A DNA stretch of 64,000 nucleotides from Salvator merianae (GCA_003586115.2 QVOM02000001.1:15947291-16011290); one strand, 5' to 3'; counted from the first letter of the stretch, positions 1 through 10,449 are shown. Made by a program: numbers and translations. Notes: generated by a model from the letters alone, not told the origin.

Positions 1-2440
1 AAATTAATGCGGAAACAACTTTGTTCAAGAAAATCATTGGTAGCATTAATAAAAAAACATCAAAGTTCAAAGTGTGTAAAATAAAGGCCCATTAATGCAT
101 GTATTGATATTTACAGTTGCCCTTGAGGAAGACATTTTATTATAGAGCATTTTGAGCAATATGTTTTTTGTAATAAATTCTCCATCCAGTGGCATCAATT
201 TAAAATTCACCCGTTGCTGTTGCTGCTGCTGTCTTTTGGGGGAAGCAGTTTTGGGGCTGCCGTCCCAGAGAGAAACTGCTCCTCCCCTCCCCCAAGCTGT
301 CTCCCCCTCAAGGGAAGAAGATGGTAACTGCAGCTTGATAGGCAAGAACCTTCAGAAGCCACAACTATACCATCTGTTTTTCTGGAAGAAAACTAGTTCA
401 GCAAATCCACAAATGCATGATGGCAGTGAAAAAAAAATGTATGGGATATAGCGCTCTGTCTGTCAGATGCCATCCTTCTGGACTGTGGTCATGGTCCAGG
501 GAGACTGTAGTCTCTGGTTCCTTCTTGCTCCTGACTCTGTGATTGTGCATTGCCAAGATGAGAAATTTGGAAGGCTCTTGGCCATTTGGGGGTTGATGCC
601 CTGGGCATCCTGGTGTTTGACTATGAAACATCGAGTAGAACTCCTGTGAGCAAAATGGTGACATCTGCATCTGTCCTGGTGGCACCACTGGTGACCAGAA
701 GAGCCTGTTCCTCATGTTCTGAAACCAGTTTTCCCCATTTGCATGGGAAGTATGCTGAAACATCCTTAGCAATAGGTTGGGCATATGCATGTTTATGCGT
801 AGCATGGACAGTGTGGGAGAATTTAAAGGTGAAGTTGCTGTCAGACCCATGTGTAGACACGGCCGCAGACATTAACAGTAAATTTCATCATGCAGGAGTC
901 CATACTGATTCCCATGACCATGTACAAACATGCAGACATCTGGGAGCTGTGGAATCTCCATTTCCGTAGAATCAGGCCTACACATTGTGCATCTAGGTGG
1001 TTAAAACGGAGGCTTTCAATTCTATCCCTGTTCTGATTTCTCTTCCCTGTGGTCCCAGTTTATGACCACTGGTGAGTTTTTCATAGAGAGCTGCAAAGTG
1101 CTGGTTCTGAATGCCATTTGAAGGATTCTAAATGGCCACACTCCGCTTACATGGGGACCATTACCTCAGTCTTAGTCTGAACACTTACCCTGCCTCAGTT
1201 TCCTCTTGGCTGACCCCTCTTCACTGATGACATCATGGTGAAATCTGCTGTTATTAGGGCCAGCTAGGGCTTTCCCTGGTTCTGCCCTGGTTTCTAAATT
1301 ACTAAAAATGTATTATTTAGAAGCTGGCAGGGACTGGGGGAAGCCCTGACAGGCTCCAAATTATGGTGGGCTGCACTATGACATCATCACATGGCCCCAT
1401 GGAGTGGCAGTTGGTTGATAACCTTGCCCCCTTCAACTTCCAAGAAGGCCATGAAGGACAGCCAGAATCAAAGTGAGGCAAGAGAAGGGTACCTCACTCT
1501 AGGGTATGTCATCTAACAAACCTGTTCAAATAGCAATCAAAATGGTGTTTTGCACACCTCTATTTTTTAAGTCACAGCATGGCTGCAATTCTATGCATTG
1601 TTTCCTAGGAGGTGAACTAGGGCTATCAGATGGAATTCACTTCTATATTGCATTTTTAATGCCTGTGCAGAAGAGGATATTTCAGCAGGCATGGTTGCTT
1701 TACAAGCTGTATCTGCAGCTCTTTTGTACTATTATTAAAAATATGGGAGCTCTGAGCTTTATTCCATATGGTAACCTTGTCCAGGCTGAAAGGTCACAAA
1801 CAAACTTGGACAACTACTCATTTACTCACTGGAACAAGGAGATTCCTTCAGATTGCTCTAGCATTTGGTGGAGTGAAAAAAACAAAGGCCAGAAACCATA
1901 CTCCCTCAGTATTTCCCCCTACTATATCAAAGCATATAGAAAAGAGTTGTACAAATACAAAATAAAGCTACGAAAGAGGAGAAAAATGAAGAATGTGATA
2001 TATACAATATATCAAGAAGATGATACAATTACAGAAAAAGTAACATAGGGAAAATTTATTTCCTTGGATTATGTTGAGTAAATTTGATTTAAAAACTGAG
2101 CAAACAAAACAGATAATCATTGTCAGGGAATTTTGACAATTCAGGTATTAATCCTTTTGTTTAATTACACAGGAAGAATGCACAATAGAGCTCAGGGGGG
2201 CTTATCCTGGTACAGATATACCTGGGATTGTACTGTAAATTGCCTAACTGTACATAAATGGAGCAGTGCCTTTACTTTTTCCCAATCAGAGTTTGTACAT
2301 TTCTTTCTTTGGACTATAACCCCAATTTTCTTTAGTCATTTTCCAAATTCTCATCACAAGTGAACCAGATTTTTCATAGTACTGTGTTGTAGTAGGGAAT
2401 TTTGAGAAGTCTAATCTTACAAAAACTAAGACTTGATCAG
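1..2440. other. Stretch without a supported gene
   Basis: No exon, promoter or repeat family is recognised here. A short CTG-rich run lies near 216-234. The longest open frame of the whole window (1506-2048, plus strand, 180 codons) lies here. It has no recognisable domain, no ordered motif and no GC or codon signature separating it from its AT-rich surroundings, so it is not called a gene. Confidence 0.6.
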
Positions 2441-2489
2441 ACACAGTAAAAAAACAAAACAACCCCCCCCCATCTCTGAGGTGTCTTAT

Positions 2490-2615
2490 TGAAGGCTCTG
2501 AGGTGGGATTCTTCACATTCCAGTCTGCTCCTCCCCCCTCTCATGAACATTCTAGGTTAGAACATTCTAGGCTAGAACATTCTAGGCTAGACCAGATTGG
2601 GAACACGAGGAACAT
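2490..2615 (+). repeat. Unclassified interspersed repeat, copy 1
   Basis: This segment matches 15060-15190 in order: a gagatgcTTTA-like start, then a CAGTCTGCyCCTCCCCCCTC block, then CATGAACATTCTAG, then GAGAACACrAGG. The shared order of blocks shows two copies of one repeat. The family is not identified and could be LTR- or SINE-derived. Copy 1 is interrupted right after the GAACACGAGG block by the CpG-rich insert at 2617. Confidence 0.5.
2545..2589 (+). repeat. Three 15-bp tandem units GAACATTCTAGGyTA
   Basis: Three contiguous 15-bp units start at 2545, 2560 and 2575 and differ at one base (GGTTA versus GGCTA). The GAACATTC core fits the heat-shock-element dimer pattern nGAAnnTTCn in each unit. 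The related copy at 15.1 kb has only one unit, so the triplet is a local expansion or a loss in the other copy. Any binding of heat-shock factor is inference. Confidence 0.75.
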
Positions 2616-2616
2616 G

Positions 2617-3204
2617 GGGCCTGTTCGCACTGTAGCGGTGGAACGTTCTTGTCCGCTCGCTAGAACGGAGCGTTCGCGCTGCCGCGGGCATGCGCCTCAC
2701 CCGATCCGAACCACATCGTACCCGATTCGAACCTGATGTTGGGTAAGGCAAGACAAGTAAAAGCTTGTCTTCATCCCGACCTGCGCGATGGAGCGAAGAT
2801 CGGGCACGGTGCTTTCGCACTGTTTGCAACGGCGTCGGGTGTGGCTGGTGCGGCTACGCATGCGTGGTCCGCTGCTTCATACCCTGGTACGAAGTTTTCG
2901 TACCCTGGTACGATGCTTCGTACCCAGGATAGCCCTTTGGGCTTGGCAGCCTAGCTGCTGTTACAAAGCCGGCTCCGTAACGAGCCCTCTGGGTATGAAA
3001 TGGGTACGAAGGTGCAAAGTGGGTACGAAGTGGGTGCGAAGTGGATACCGAACTAGCAGCTGCCATTCACACTGTTCCCTCTGCTGGTCGGCTTCGGGTT
3101 CGTTCCTCTGGCAGGGAGTGCGAATGGCAGCCAGCGTTCTCCAACCTCTCCGGTTCGAAGCCAACTACTGGGAACGGTCTACCAAGCTCAGTGCGAAAAA
3201 GCCC
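2617..3204. mobile_element. CpG-rich insert with GGGCCTGTTCGCACT / AGTGCGAAAAAGCCC ends
   Basis: The left end reads GGGGCCTGTTCGCACT and the right end AGTGCGAAAAAGCCC, an imperfect terminal inverted pair like the family A ends elsewhere in the window but with CpG where those have TpG or CpA. The inside is unusually CpG-dense, including CGTACC and GTACGAAG motifs in both orientations. It carries inverted TACCCTGGTACGAAG blocks at 2878-2935 and 11-bp GGGTACGAAGT-type direct repeats at 2992-3046. I see no clear target-site duplication. It is either a young or undecayed member of family A or an unmethylated CpG island. The long frames through it (for example 2788-3240) do not resemble a protein. 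Confidence 0.5.
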
Positions 3205-3249
3205 ATGGTCTCTCTGAAGCGCCCCTTTGGTTATGTCTGACCACCGATT

Positions 3250-3392
3250 TAGAGTTACTCTGCACTGACCAGTATATCAGACCCACAAGTGTATTCAGAA
3301 GCTCCCTTCCACACACTGGAGTGATCTATGGCAGGTCCTGCCCTTAGCAGACTTGCTGGTCCTGTATATTGGCCAATGCAGAATTGCCCTAA
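3250..3392. mobile_element. Short family B hairpin element (about 143 bp)
   Basis: The left end TTAGAGTTACTCTGCACTGACC and the right end GGCCAATGCAGAATTGCCCTAA are imperfect inverted copies that start with TTAG on both strands. The inner arms also pair (AGTATATCAGACC with GGTCCTGTATATT). The copy at 34643-34793 has the same size and arm order. It is non-coding. Confidence 0.6.
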
Positions 3393-3463
3393 GGCAAGAT
3401 CTGCATGTAAGGGCAAGAAATGCTACAAGCGTTCTTCTCTTTGCACATTCCCAATATGGCAGT

Positions 3464-3477
3464 GTGCCCTCTGCAAG
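3464..3477 (-). promoter_or_regulatory. Weak CTCF-like match
   Basis: On the minus strand CTTGCAGAGGGCAC matches 12 of 14 positions of the CTCF core CCASYAGRKGGCRS. It is weaker than the sites at 5361 and 27137. Confidence 0.15.
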
Positions 3478-3611
3478 CTGCCGTTGCTCCCAGTCATTGT
3501 ACATGACTCCATACATGACGCAAGCATCATGCTACTTTGCCCATGGATGTTGAAATGGATGTGGAGCAGGAAGGTGAGTTCTCTGTGTGATTGCCATGGA
3601 ACTCACCTGCA

Positions 3612-3633
3612 ACCTAATTACTCCTAATTAGGT
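3612..3633. promoter_or_regulatory. Palindrome of paired TAATTA homeodomain cores
   Basis: ACCTAATTA and TAATTAGGT are perfect inverted 9-bp arms around CTCC. The arrangement suits a homeodomain dimer site. No conservation data are available here, so the role is inference. Confidence 0.25.
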
Positions 3634-3639
3634 CACACC

Positions 3640-4228
3640 TAGCAGTCCCAGGCCTCTTTAACCTGGTTCGATCTTGTCGAACAGTGGATCAGCACAAGCC
3701 TAATTTAATCCCCTGGGCCATTTCCTGTGTTCTCTGAGGCCACCAAGGAGACAGATAAGTCTCCTGGAGCTTCAATGGTAGCATGTTGGCAGGGCCATCA
3801 CTGCAAGCAAAGAGATGAGTGAAGAGTTCTGAGAACTCTTCATCCACCTTTGCCACCCAAGCACTGAACAAGCACTTATGGATGCCACAGTCCCCCTGCG
3901 CATTGAATGCACCATAAGCAGCAGGGTTATGCAGACCTTGCCCCTTTAAGGGCACATTTGTAGCACCATGAAGGTGCTATGCAGATTCTGCCTAAGCTAG
4001 GGTTTCAGTACCTTTCAGTGCTGGCTACATTACAAGCCACACCTGCTGAAATGTTTAGATATCTATTAGAGATTAAGGAACCTGTACCTGGATTCTGTAT
4101 GGCAGCCCTTTGTTGTTGGAAATGAGAGCTGCTGCAGCATTCAACATTAAATAACTGGTTGGGAGAGAAATGCCCTATTGTTTCTGCTTAAGCGATATCT
4201 CTCCTCAGCCAATTTAGGGCTAAGTATG
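3640..4228. other. Stretch without a supported gene
   Basis: No repeat or exon is recognised between the palindrome and the SINE. The open frame on the minus strand at 3689-3955 has no family resemblance. Confidence 0.5.
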
Positions 4229-4233
4229 ATCAA

Positions 4234-4437
4234 GGGGCTGTAACTCAGTGGCAGAACAAACTGCCTGGAAAGTAGAGGGTTGCTGGTTTGATCCCCAGCC
4301 TCTCCCCAGAAGTAGGCAATGGCAAACCCCTTCCGTGTCCTCTGCCAAGAAAACTGCATAGAGGTGCCCATGCAGTCAAATGGGAGTTGGACATGACTCA
4401 ATGGTACCAAAAACAGCCACAACCTATAACAACAATC
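4234..4437 (+). mobile_element. Squamate tRNA-derived SINE with Bov-B-like tail
   Basis: The head GGGGCTGTAACTCAGTGGCA has an A-box-like TAACTCAGTGG, and GGTTTGATCCCC is B-box-like. Then come the body AGTAGGCAATGGCAAACCCC and GCCAAGAAAACTGCATAGAG, and a tail like the Bov-B-derived GAGTYGGACATGACT followed by AACAACAAT. A 6-7 bp direct repeat ATCAAG(G) flanks it at 4229 and 4435, as expected for target-primed insertion. It is a Sauria/Squam-type SINE by structure; the exact subfamily is not resolved. Confidence 0.75.
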
Positions 4438-4439
4438 AA

Positions 4440-5955
4440 GGTGCCTCCCATTTCTTGAAGAACCCACTGAATTGCAGAAAGACTGCTTTAATGTATGCTC
4501 ACTACAGGATGTCTAAACAGAATGCTTCCCCCTCACTGTTTCCAGACCTTAAGCCAGTGACAGCAGGCCAGAAATCTGCTTTAAGTAGTGGTTAGTGCTG
4601 GTGCTTTTTCTGAGCATGTGTGGACCAGGTTGCTTTCTTTAGGCCAAGTACCTGACCTTTTATGGTGGGGACCCGTTTATCTCTCTTCTGATTAGCAGGT
4701 GCCTCATTAATAAACAGTGTATGAAGATACTGGGGAATGTTTAGATGTCAGAATGATGCTATATCATCCACCACTGAAGAAGGGGGGGGGGTCTTCCAAA
4801 GGAACTCCACTTCTCTCCCACGAGTATGCCTGGGATGATAAAAGTTGTAGTGCAACAGCTTTTGGTTGGCCACAGTGTATTTAGGCATGACAATTTAATT
4901 TTCATTCATGGGGAAATAATGGAATTTCAAGGAAACGGTGTGAGGTTTATGGCAAGAAACAAAAGCCCCTCTTGGACATATTAAAACTTTAGTGGAAGAA
5001 ATTGCAGTGCGTTTTAAGAGCAATTTGTGTTTTTGAAACAGAACCACCTAGTAGCTGCAACTAGAGCTGTTTCTGAGTACATGGGCAAGGGGAGGGGGTG
5101 ATTGCTGCACCCCCTTTTAAATGGCACCCTCAGCACAAAGGAGAACAATGCATTTCTACTTGCTGAAAAGCTTCCTGCATATTGTTCTACTCTTGTTCAT
5201 CATTCAGTGCAAGGACGGCAATATTAAAGGGAAAACATTTCTAAGAATTGTCAGTGCTGTTAAAGCTCAAAGGGAGCTCTCTCATGGTTCCCTGTCCAGT
5301 TCCCTTCTTCAACCTCCATCCGTTGATGGATGTGGGACTTGATTGTTGTTCTGGCATGCACCACCAGATGGCACTCCTGTACACAATCATCCAAGCTCTG
5401 TCTTAGGCACGGTGTGCCATGGTTCTCGTATTGGGATTATACAGAGGTACTGTAGCGAGCTACTTGATATAGCAAATAAAACCATTTCTCTATACAGCTC
5501 AGTATAGTCTTCTGCTCTGATTGTCACGGCTTTCCAGGATCCAGCAGAGTGATGCTGTCCTGTCACCTGCTATTTTTAACTAGATAATTTCTTTTTAGCT
5601 AGAGGAAGCAGGAACTGGACCCTGTGACTTTCCACGTGCAATTTTGGTGATCCTCCACTCTGCTCTGACCAGTTGTAATATTATGGGTTTAACTAATAGC
5701 CAGAAAATGGCAATTTGTCAGCTTATCATAGAAACATTATTGTTTTGTCTGCCAAAACTACAACTCCCGAAGAACTGTGAAATTGAGAGTATGGAAAATG
5801 GGAGGCTCTGCCAATACTGTTGAACCTACCACCTGCCCTGAGTTTTGGGGGAAAAGGGTCAGAGATGCTGTGAAAAACCTGGATAGGTAGTTAGAGGCTG
5901 TTTGGAGATGGGCAAAGACAAGCAAACTGAAATTTAATACAGAGAATGCAGGGGT
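4440..5955. other. Mostly unique DNA with half-copies of the ACAACTCCC repeat
   Basis: Half-elements containing the (T)ACAACTCCC / GTTGTAGTnCA motif are visible near 4835-4870 and 5755-5775. The rest shows no gene. Confidence 0.4.
5361..5375 (+). promoter_or_regulatory. Strong CTCF-like motif
   Basis: CCACCAGATGGCACT matches all 14 positions of the degenerate CTCF core CCASYAGRKGGCRS. It lies in otherwise unannotated DNA and not in a recognised repeat. A motif match does not prove occupancy. Plus-strand orientation matters for loop direction if the site is real. Confidence 0.45.
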
Positions 5956-5960
5956 TTAGG

Positions 5961-6020
5961 GAAGCACTTTGCTAGTGAGTGCCCGGGTGCTCACTGGCAA
6001 CAAAATTTGAACAGGCCCTA
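5961..6020. mobile_element. Solo end of a family A element
   Basis: The segment has the type I subterminal hairpin GCTAGTGAGTGCCC...GGGTGCTCACTGGC followed by the terminus TTTGAACAGGCCCTA. It matches the right ends at 6931-6988 and 22405-22451. The other end is missing. Confidence 0.55.
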
Positions 6021-6117
6021 TGACAGAGAAAATGCTTCCAGCTGACTGAAGAGTTGCACGTAAGAATTGGTGTTTTCTGCTTGACAAATTATTTTACAAA
6101 CGTTTGACTGTGATTAC

Positions 6118-6140
6118 TTTTTTTTTTTTTTTTTTTTTTT
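6118..6140 (+). repeat. Poly-T tract
   Basis: A run of 23 T bases. It may be the tail of a minus-strand retroelement, but no body is recognised next to it. Confidence 0.8.
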
Positions 6141-6544
6141 AATATGAGTACAAGTGCACCTACAGTTAAGGTTTCTGTTTTTGTTCTTTCCAAATTCATA
6201 AATCCAAAGTAAATGTGGCAAGTTTTCCTCTTCCATTTAACAAACTTAACATGGCTTTCTTACATGCCATCCTCACAAAGTTGACAGATGTGGAAGAGAA
6301 ACAAGGGAAAGATGGCAGACAATTTTTAGCACAGCACAGATCTGAGACAGATGACTTCTGATCTTATTCTCTTCTAGCTCTCTTTCTTTCTCGTGCACAC
6401 CAGGGCTGCTTTCTCTCCCATTTGCCACATGTGCAAAAGCTGCAGGATGTTGAGAATTTGAAAGCTGTCATTTCACCATCCCTTTTTATTATGTGATTAT
6501 CTATTGACTCAAAGTTAATTGCCTACTCTAGATAGCTGTACTGT

Positions 6545-6628
6545 TTTTATTTGCTTTTATCATTTTTTATCATTTTATAAAATGTATTTTAACTGTTGTA
6601 ATTTCCCCTGAAAACTCAGAGTATAGAA
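6545..6628 (+). mobile_element. LINE 3'-end remnant
   Basis: The text TTTTATAAAATGTATTTTAACTG, then TGTAATTTCCCCTGAAAAC, then CAGAGTATAGAATGG follows the layout of the common squamate LINE 3' end (T-rich, then TGTAAGCCGCCCTGAG-like, then a GGGTATAGAA-like tail). It is truncated and followed directly by a family A element. Confidence 0.35.
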
Positions 6629-6630
6629 TG

Positions 6631-6988
6631 GGGGCCTGTTTGCACTTGCCAGCATTGAATGGCATAATTCTACCATTCTACACTGGAATAGACCTCACAG
6701 CATGGCAGCCATCCACACTGCAAGGACTGGAACAGCTCTGAACTGGGCTTCCAGCACTTGCAGTGTGATTGCCAGCCTGCAAGCCAAGACACCAGCTGTG
6801 GATACATTAGGCCACTGCCATGGTGATTGGGGACATGGCACATGACACTGCAATTTAGCTGTCCACAACTAGTAGTGTTCAGGAACATCTGCAGACGCTC
6901 CTGAATGCTGAGGCCTCTGCAAAGTGTGGATGCATTGTGCTAGTGAGTGTTTGGATGCTCACTAGCATGTAAGTGCAAACAGGCCCTA
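6631..6988. mobile_element. Family A element, near complete
   Basis: It runs from GGGGCCTGTTTGCACTTGCC to AAGTGCAAACAGGCCCTA, a 15-16 bp terminal inverted repeat. Inside the left end is a type II subterminal hairpin (CCAGCATTGAATGG / CCATTCTACACTGG around CATAATTCTA). Inside the right end is a type I hairpin (CTAGTGAG / CTCACTAG). The interior keeps GCCATGGTGATTGGGGACATGG and AGCTGTCCACA blocks shared with the other copies. No open frame of interest. A SINE begins at its right edge. Confidence 0.7.
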
Positions 6989-7168
6989 AGATATAGTTCA
7001 GTGGTAGAACAAACTGCCTGGAAAGCAGAAGGTTGCTGGTTCAATCCCCAGCTTCTCCCCAGAAGTAGGCAGTGACAAACTACTTCAGAGTCTCTGGCAA
7101 GAAAACTGCGTAGAGGTGCCATGGAGGTGCCCCTGCAGTCAACCAGGAGTCGGCCACAACAACAAAAT
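6989..7168 (+). mobile_element. tRNA-derived SINE abutting a family A element
   Basis: ATATAGTTCAGTGGTAGAAC and GGTTCAATCCCC give the A- and B-box-like parts. The body AGTAGGCAGTGACAAACTA and the GAAAACTGCGTAGAGGTGCC block follow, then AGTCGGCCACAACAACAAA. It is the same family as the copy at 4234. Its first base follows the last base of the family A terminus. Confidence 0.7.
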
Positions 7169-7169
7169 A

Positions 7170-10100
7170 AACGTAATAAATCGATAAGTAAATCTATGCA
7201 AATGTAACATTCAGTTTCTTCTTGTTTTCTCTCTGGAGCATTAACCAGGCTTTAGAACTTGCTTCAAGCATTGTTGGGTTAGGGACATAAGCAGCCACAG
7301 CTGTTTGGTTAACAAAGAAGGGGATGAAGCAGAGGGAAGTTCACTTCTGGACGTTTGCATTGCCTACCGAGAAATGCTTTCGTAAATGGAGGCTGGGCAT
7401 TGTTGAATGTCTTTCCACTCAGCATTGGGACTGCTTTTTCCAGGTTTCATAAGAAGCCGACCCAGTATTTGGTCTCTTTGGCCTGGACTCTGCAGCACGA
7501 TTTTTAATTTGGACTCCCAGGTCTCAGGACTGCTATGGACCATCTATATTCTAGACTTGCAATAAGTGTAGAAGCATCCTCAGAATCCTTTCTCATTGCA
7601 GCTAGCAATGCTGTGTATTATATTATTAGAAACAATAGAAGTTTGTCTTGGGCATCTAGCCTAGCCTTGCCTGCTTTAGACATGGACACAATCTACATCC
7701 TCAAATAGCTCTGACACTTTCTCCACTCTTAATGAAACTGTGCAAGGAACTTGTTGGGTGTGTCTTGCAGAATGCACGTTGATACTTTTCTGCCATCATC
7801 CATTGAGGAAGTGTTCTAAACTAAAGTATTTTCTGCCAAGATCAACTGTACCCTGTTCATACCATGACACACTTCTGCAGAGAGACCAATCACGTGCTTA
7901 GTTTGCAAAGTGTTTTGAGACTCTTTTGTCTATTTAGTTGGAGAGTGTCAACTGCAGGCACACGTCATAACCCTGCTCACCGACAGTGGTGATTCAGACT
8001 ATGCCAGGAAAGATGCTGAGCCAGCACCTGGACCCAGCAGTCTTGCCATCTAGAACACACCTCCAAAGTCCTAGGAACTTTTGATCACTGAGGACATTCT
8101 CTCTTCAGGAGCAAGCTCAAGCCAGTTAGATTCTGACATGGCGGCCATGTCACCCTCCCCACAGGAACAGCAAAGGCAGCAAGTAAATCATGCCAATGGA
8201 AGTTTCACACAGGAGTGCAAGGCGAGCAAACAAGAACCTCTGCAGAACTCAGGACACCTCAGGCAGCCCTTAAGCACCTGCAGTTTTGGAAGGGGCCACG
8301 AGCAGCTCCCATAAATCTGTGCAGGTCAGCAGGACTGCTTCCTGGAAGCAAAGAGCTGGCCAGCTTTTGCTATGCCTGCATTCCCTTGTGTATGTTTCTA
8401 GTGCTCATTCCGCTTCTCTGACGCTTAGCCTGGCCTCTGACAACGCTTCTCTGAAACTCCTGCAAATTCTGTTTGCTTGCTTTCTTCCTTTGGCCGCCTC
8501 CCTCCAGCTCAACACACTATAGGTCTGCCAGCAATTGAACTGTTTCCTGTGCCTATAGGAGCCATGTCTCCTGGGCAACACAGCTGTCGCTGATTCTACA
8601 TGACTTTTCTTTGGAATGGAAGCCCTGTTCAGACTCTTGCAAACTACCAGTTCCTGAGACTTTCAGTGGGTTTCCATTCATCCAAATAGCTTATAATCAG
8701 TTATTTTTGATTGTTCTGAGGTGTTTGCTCAGCTGGACTGAATGAATCCTCTCAACTTTCATCAACACCTAGGTCCTTTGCTCATCTCTTATCTCCAGTC
8801 TCACAGTCCTTTTACAGTATTTCAGACCGAAGCTGCAGATGCTGGGGAAGTGAACCTGGGACTTGTTGCATGCAGAGCAGATGCTGTTCCATTCAGGGGT
8901 CATTCTGGTGGAGAAGCATCGACCTGGTTGCCTCAAAGCTGTCCCTGCTCAGCATCAGTCACCCATCCACCCAGCATTTCCTCCTATCAGCTTGGGAAAG
9001 TCATGCTCCTGCCCTCCACTGGATCAGGCAAAGCTGCCTGCCTGCTTCCTGTTTGGCTAGGAAGAAGCTGAACTCTCACCATGGGCTTTGAGCAAATAAT
9101 GGGGAATTTGGGTACCAAGACCAGCATGGAGCTTCTTTCTTTGGCTCAGCTCCTGGACTTTGGCCCAGAGGCTCTTGGGAAATGGAGCTTTGTTTCCACT
9201 AGACTAGGGCTCATTCTGGTTGTAGTTTTTTACAGAAAGACATGCTAAGTCTCCCACAAATTTCCCATCAGACAGAGAAACAAAATCCACCCTCAAACCC
9301 GAATGAGATGATGGGAACTCTTGGCTGTGTTATTTTCAGCTTTTCAGGACCTTTCTCCCTCTTGGCAACACTACTTGTAAGCCTTGTTAACCAAGGGAAA
9401 GCCAGTAGGTGGAAGCTCTCTGCATGGAGCTGCGGCAGTTAAGTTTATGTTTAATCTAATGTTCCTGAAATGTCTGCCCTTAAAATTACAAGGAAGCCTT
9501 GGAACGTGCCCAGCAGGCGCAGGGACTGAAGATGGCTCAGTGCCCAGATGCGGTGTGCCAGCCACACTAATGTTTATTATTGGCAATAATTTTTATTTTA
9601 TTTCATTTTTTTTAAAAAGCCAGGACCTGAGCTGAGGCAGAACAAAACAGACGTAGCACAGCAGCCACAATTTAATCCCTAAGTGATTGTGCCTATTTTA
9701 ATTGGAATGTGAGCGGCCTTTCTCTTCAGTCCTGAGCATTTATGGAGGCACAGTGTTTTTGCTAGCTTTGTGGCCCTGTATGCTACATGTATTTGTTTCC
9801 TGGGGCAAACCTGAGGGAAGCATCGGGCATGATCTTTGACCCCTGCCAATGGATTCCTGGTTACCCATTTTGAGAAAACACATGTGGATGTACAATCTAG
9901 ACTTCCTGACAGCTTGCAAATAGCCTCCATTAATTTGCCCTTTCTGGAGTGGGAGGTGGGAAGAATTAAAGCAAATGACTCTTTTATGGTGTTGTTTCCT
10001 TGGATTTCACTGGTGTGGTTCAGATGAACAAAATGGTGCAGGAATTTCTTGCAAGAAACAAGAATGGGCCAAATGCAAAGGGCCATGCCAGATGGCCAAA

Positions 10101-10205
10101 GGCTGCAAAAATTACAGACAAAGGGAATTTTCTCAGGGATGCCTGCAGCATATGCCATCTTCTGCTCAGGAACAAGAAGAAGCAAAGGAGATATTAAAGT
10201 ACCCA
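7170..10205. other. Long stretch without a supported gene
   Basis: Overlapping short frames at 8081-8522, 8742-9091 and 9679-10206 are in different frames and strands and show no domain. No repeat family is recognised except possible old fragments. A block with conserved-looking motifs is listed separately at 9620-9720. Confidence 0.5.
9620..9720. promoter_or_regulatory. Candidate conserved noncoding block
   Basis: The segment CCACAATTTAATCCCTAAGTG has an OTX/PITX-like TAATCC next to an NKX2-like AAGTG, then TTTTAATTGGAATGTGAG. Its composition differs from the flanking repeats. This is a composition-based suspicion only. Confidence 0.2.
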
Positions 10206-10445
10206 TAAGAACATAAGAGAAGCCCTCACCTGCTGGATCAGGCTACGGCCATCCAGTCCAGCATCCTGTCTCACACAGTGGCCCACCAATGGCTTTCGGA
10301 CACTCTCAAGCAGAAGACAAAGGAAAAACCTTCACCTGCTCTTGACTCCCTGCCAATGGCCTTGAGAGGCATCCTGCCTGTCTCTTCCCCCTGGAGGCAG
10401 TACCCAGGGTTCCATTCAAGTAGCCATTGATATACCTGACCTCTA
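10206..10445 (+). repeat. Reptile AAGAACATAAG repeat, copy 1
   Basis: It begins AAGAACATAAGAGAAGCCCT and continues GCTGGATCAGGCTACGGCC, TCCAGTCCAGCATCCTGTCT, CACACAGTGGCCCACCAA, CAAGCAGAAGACAAAGGAAA and GGCATCCTGCCTGTCTCTT. The same ordered blocks occur at 25816, 31867, 33640 (reversed) and 58722. It is a family common in reptile genomes; I do not assign a class. Confidence 0.75.
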
Positions 10446-10449
10446 TACC

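Noticed and set aside
1506..2048. 180-codon plus-strand frame, the longest in the window
   Set aside because: No domain, no splice-site context checked as convincing, AT-driven composition, and lysine-rich end from A-rich DNA. Length alone is within chance for 64 kb of AT-rich sequence.
2788..3240. 150-codon plus-strand frame in CpG-rich DNA
   Set aside because: It lies in a mobile-element-like insert with open frames on both strands, caused by scarcity of AT-rich stop codons.
9679..10206. 175-codon minus-strand frame
   Set aside because: No domain or family order was recognised and it stops where a repeat begins. There are no supporting exon signals.
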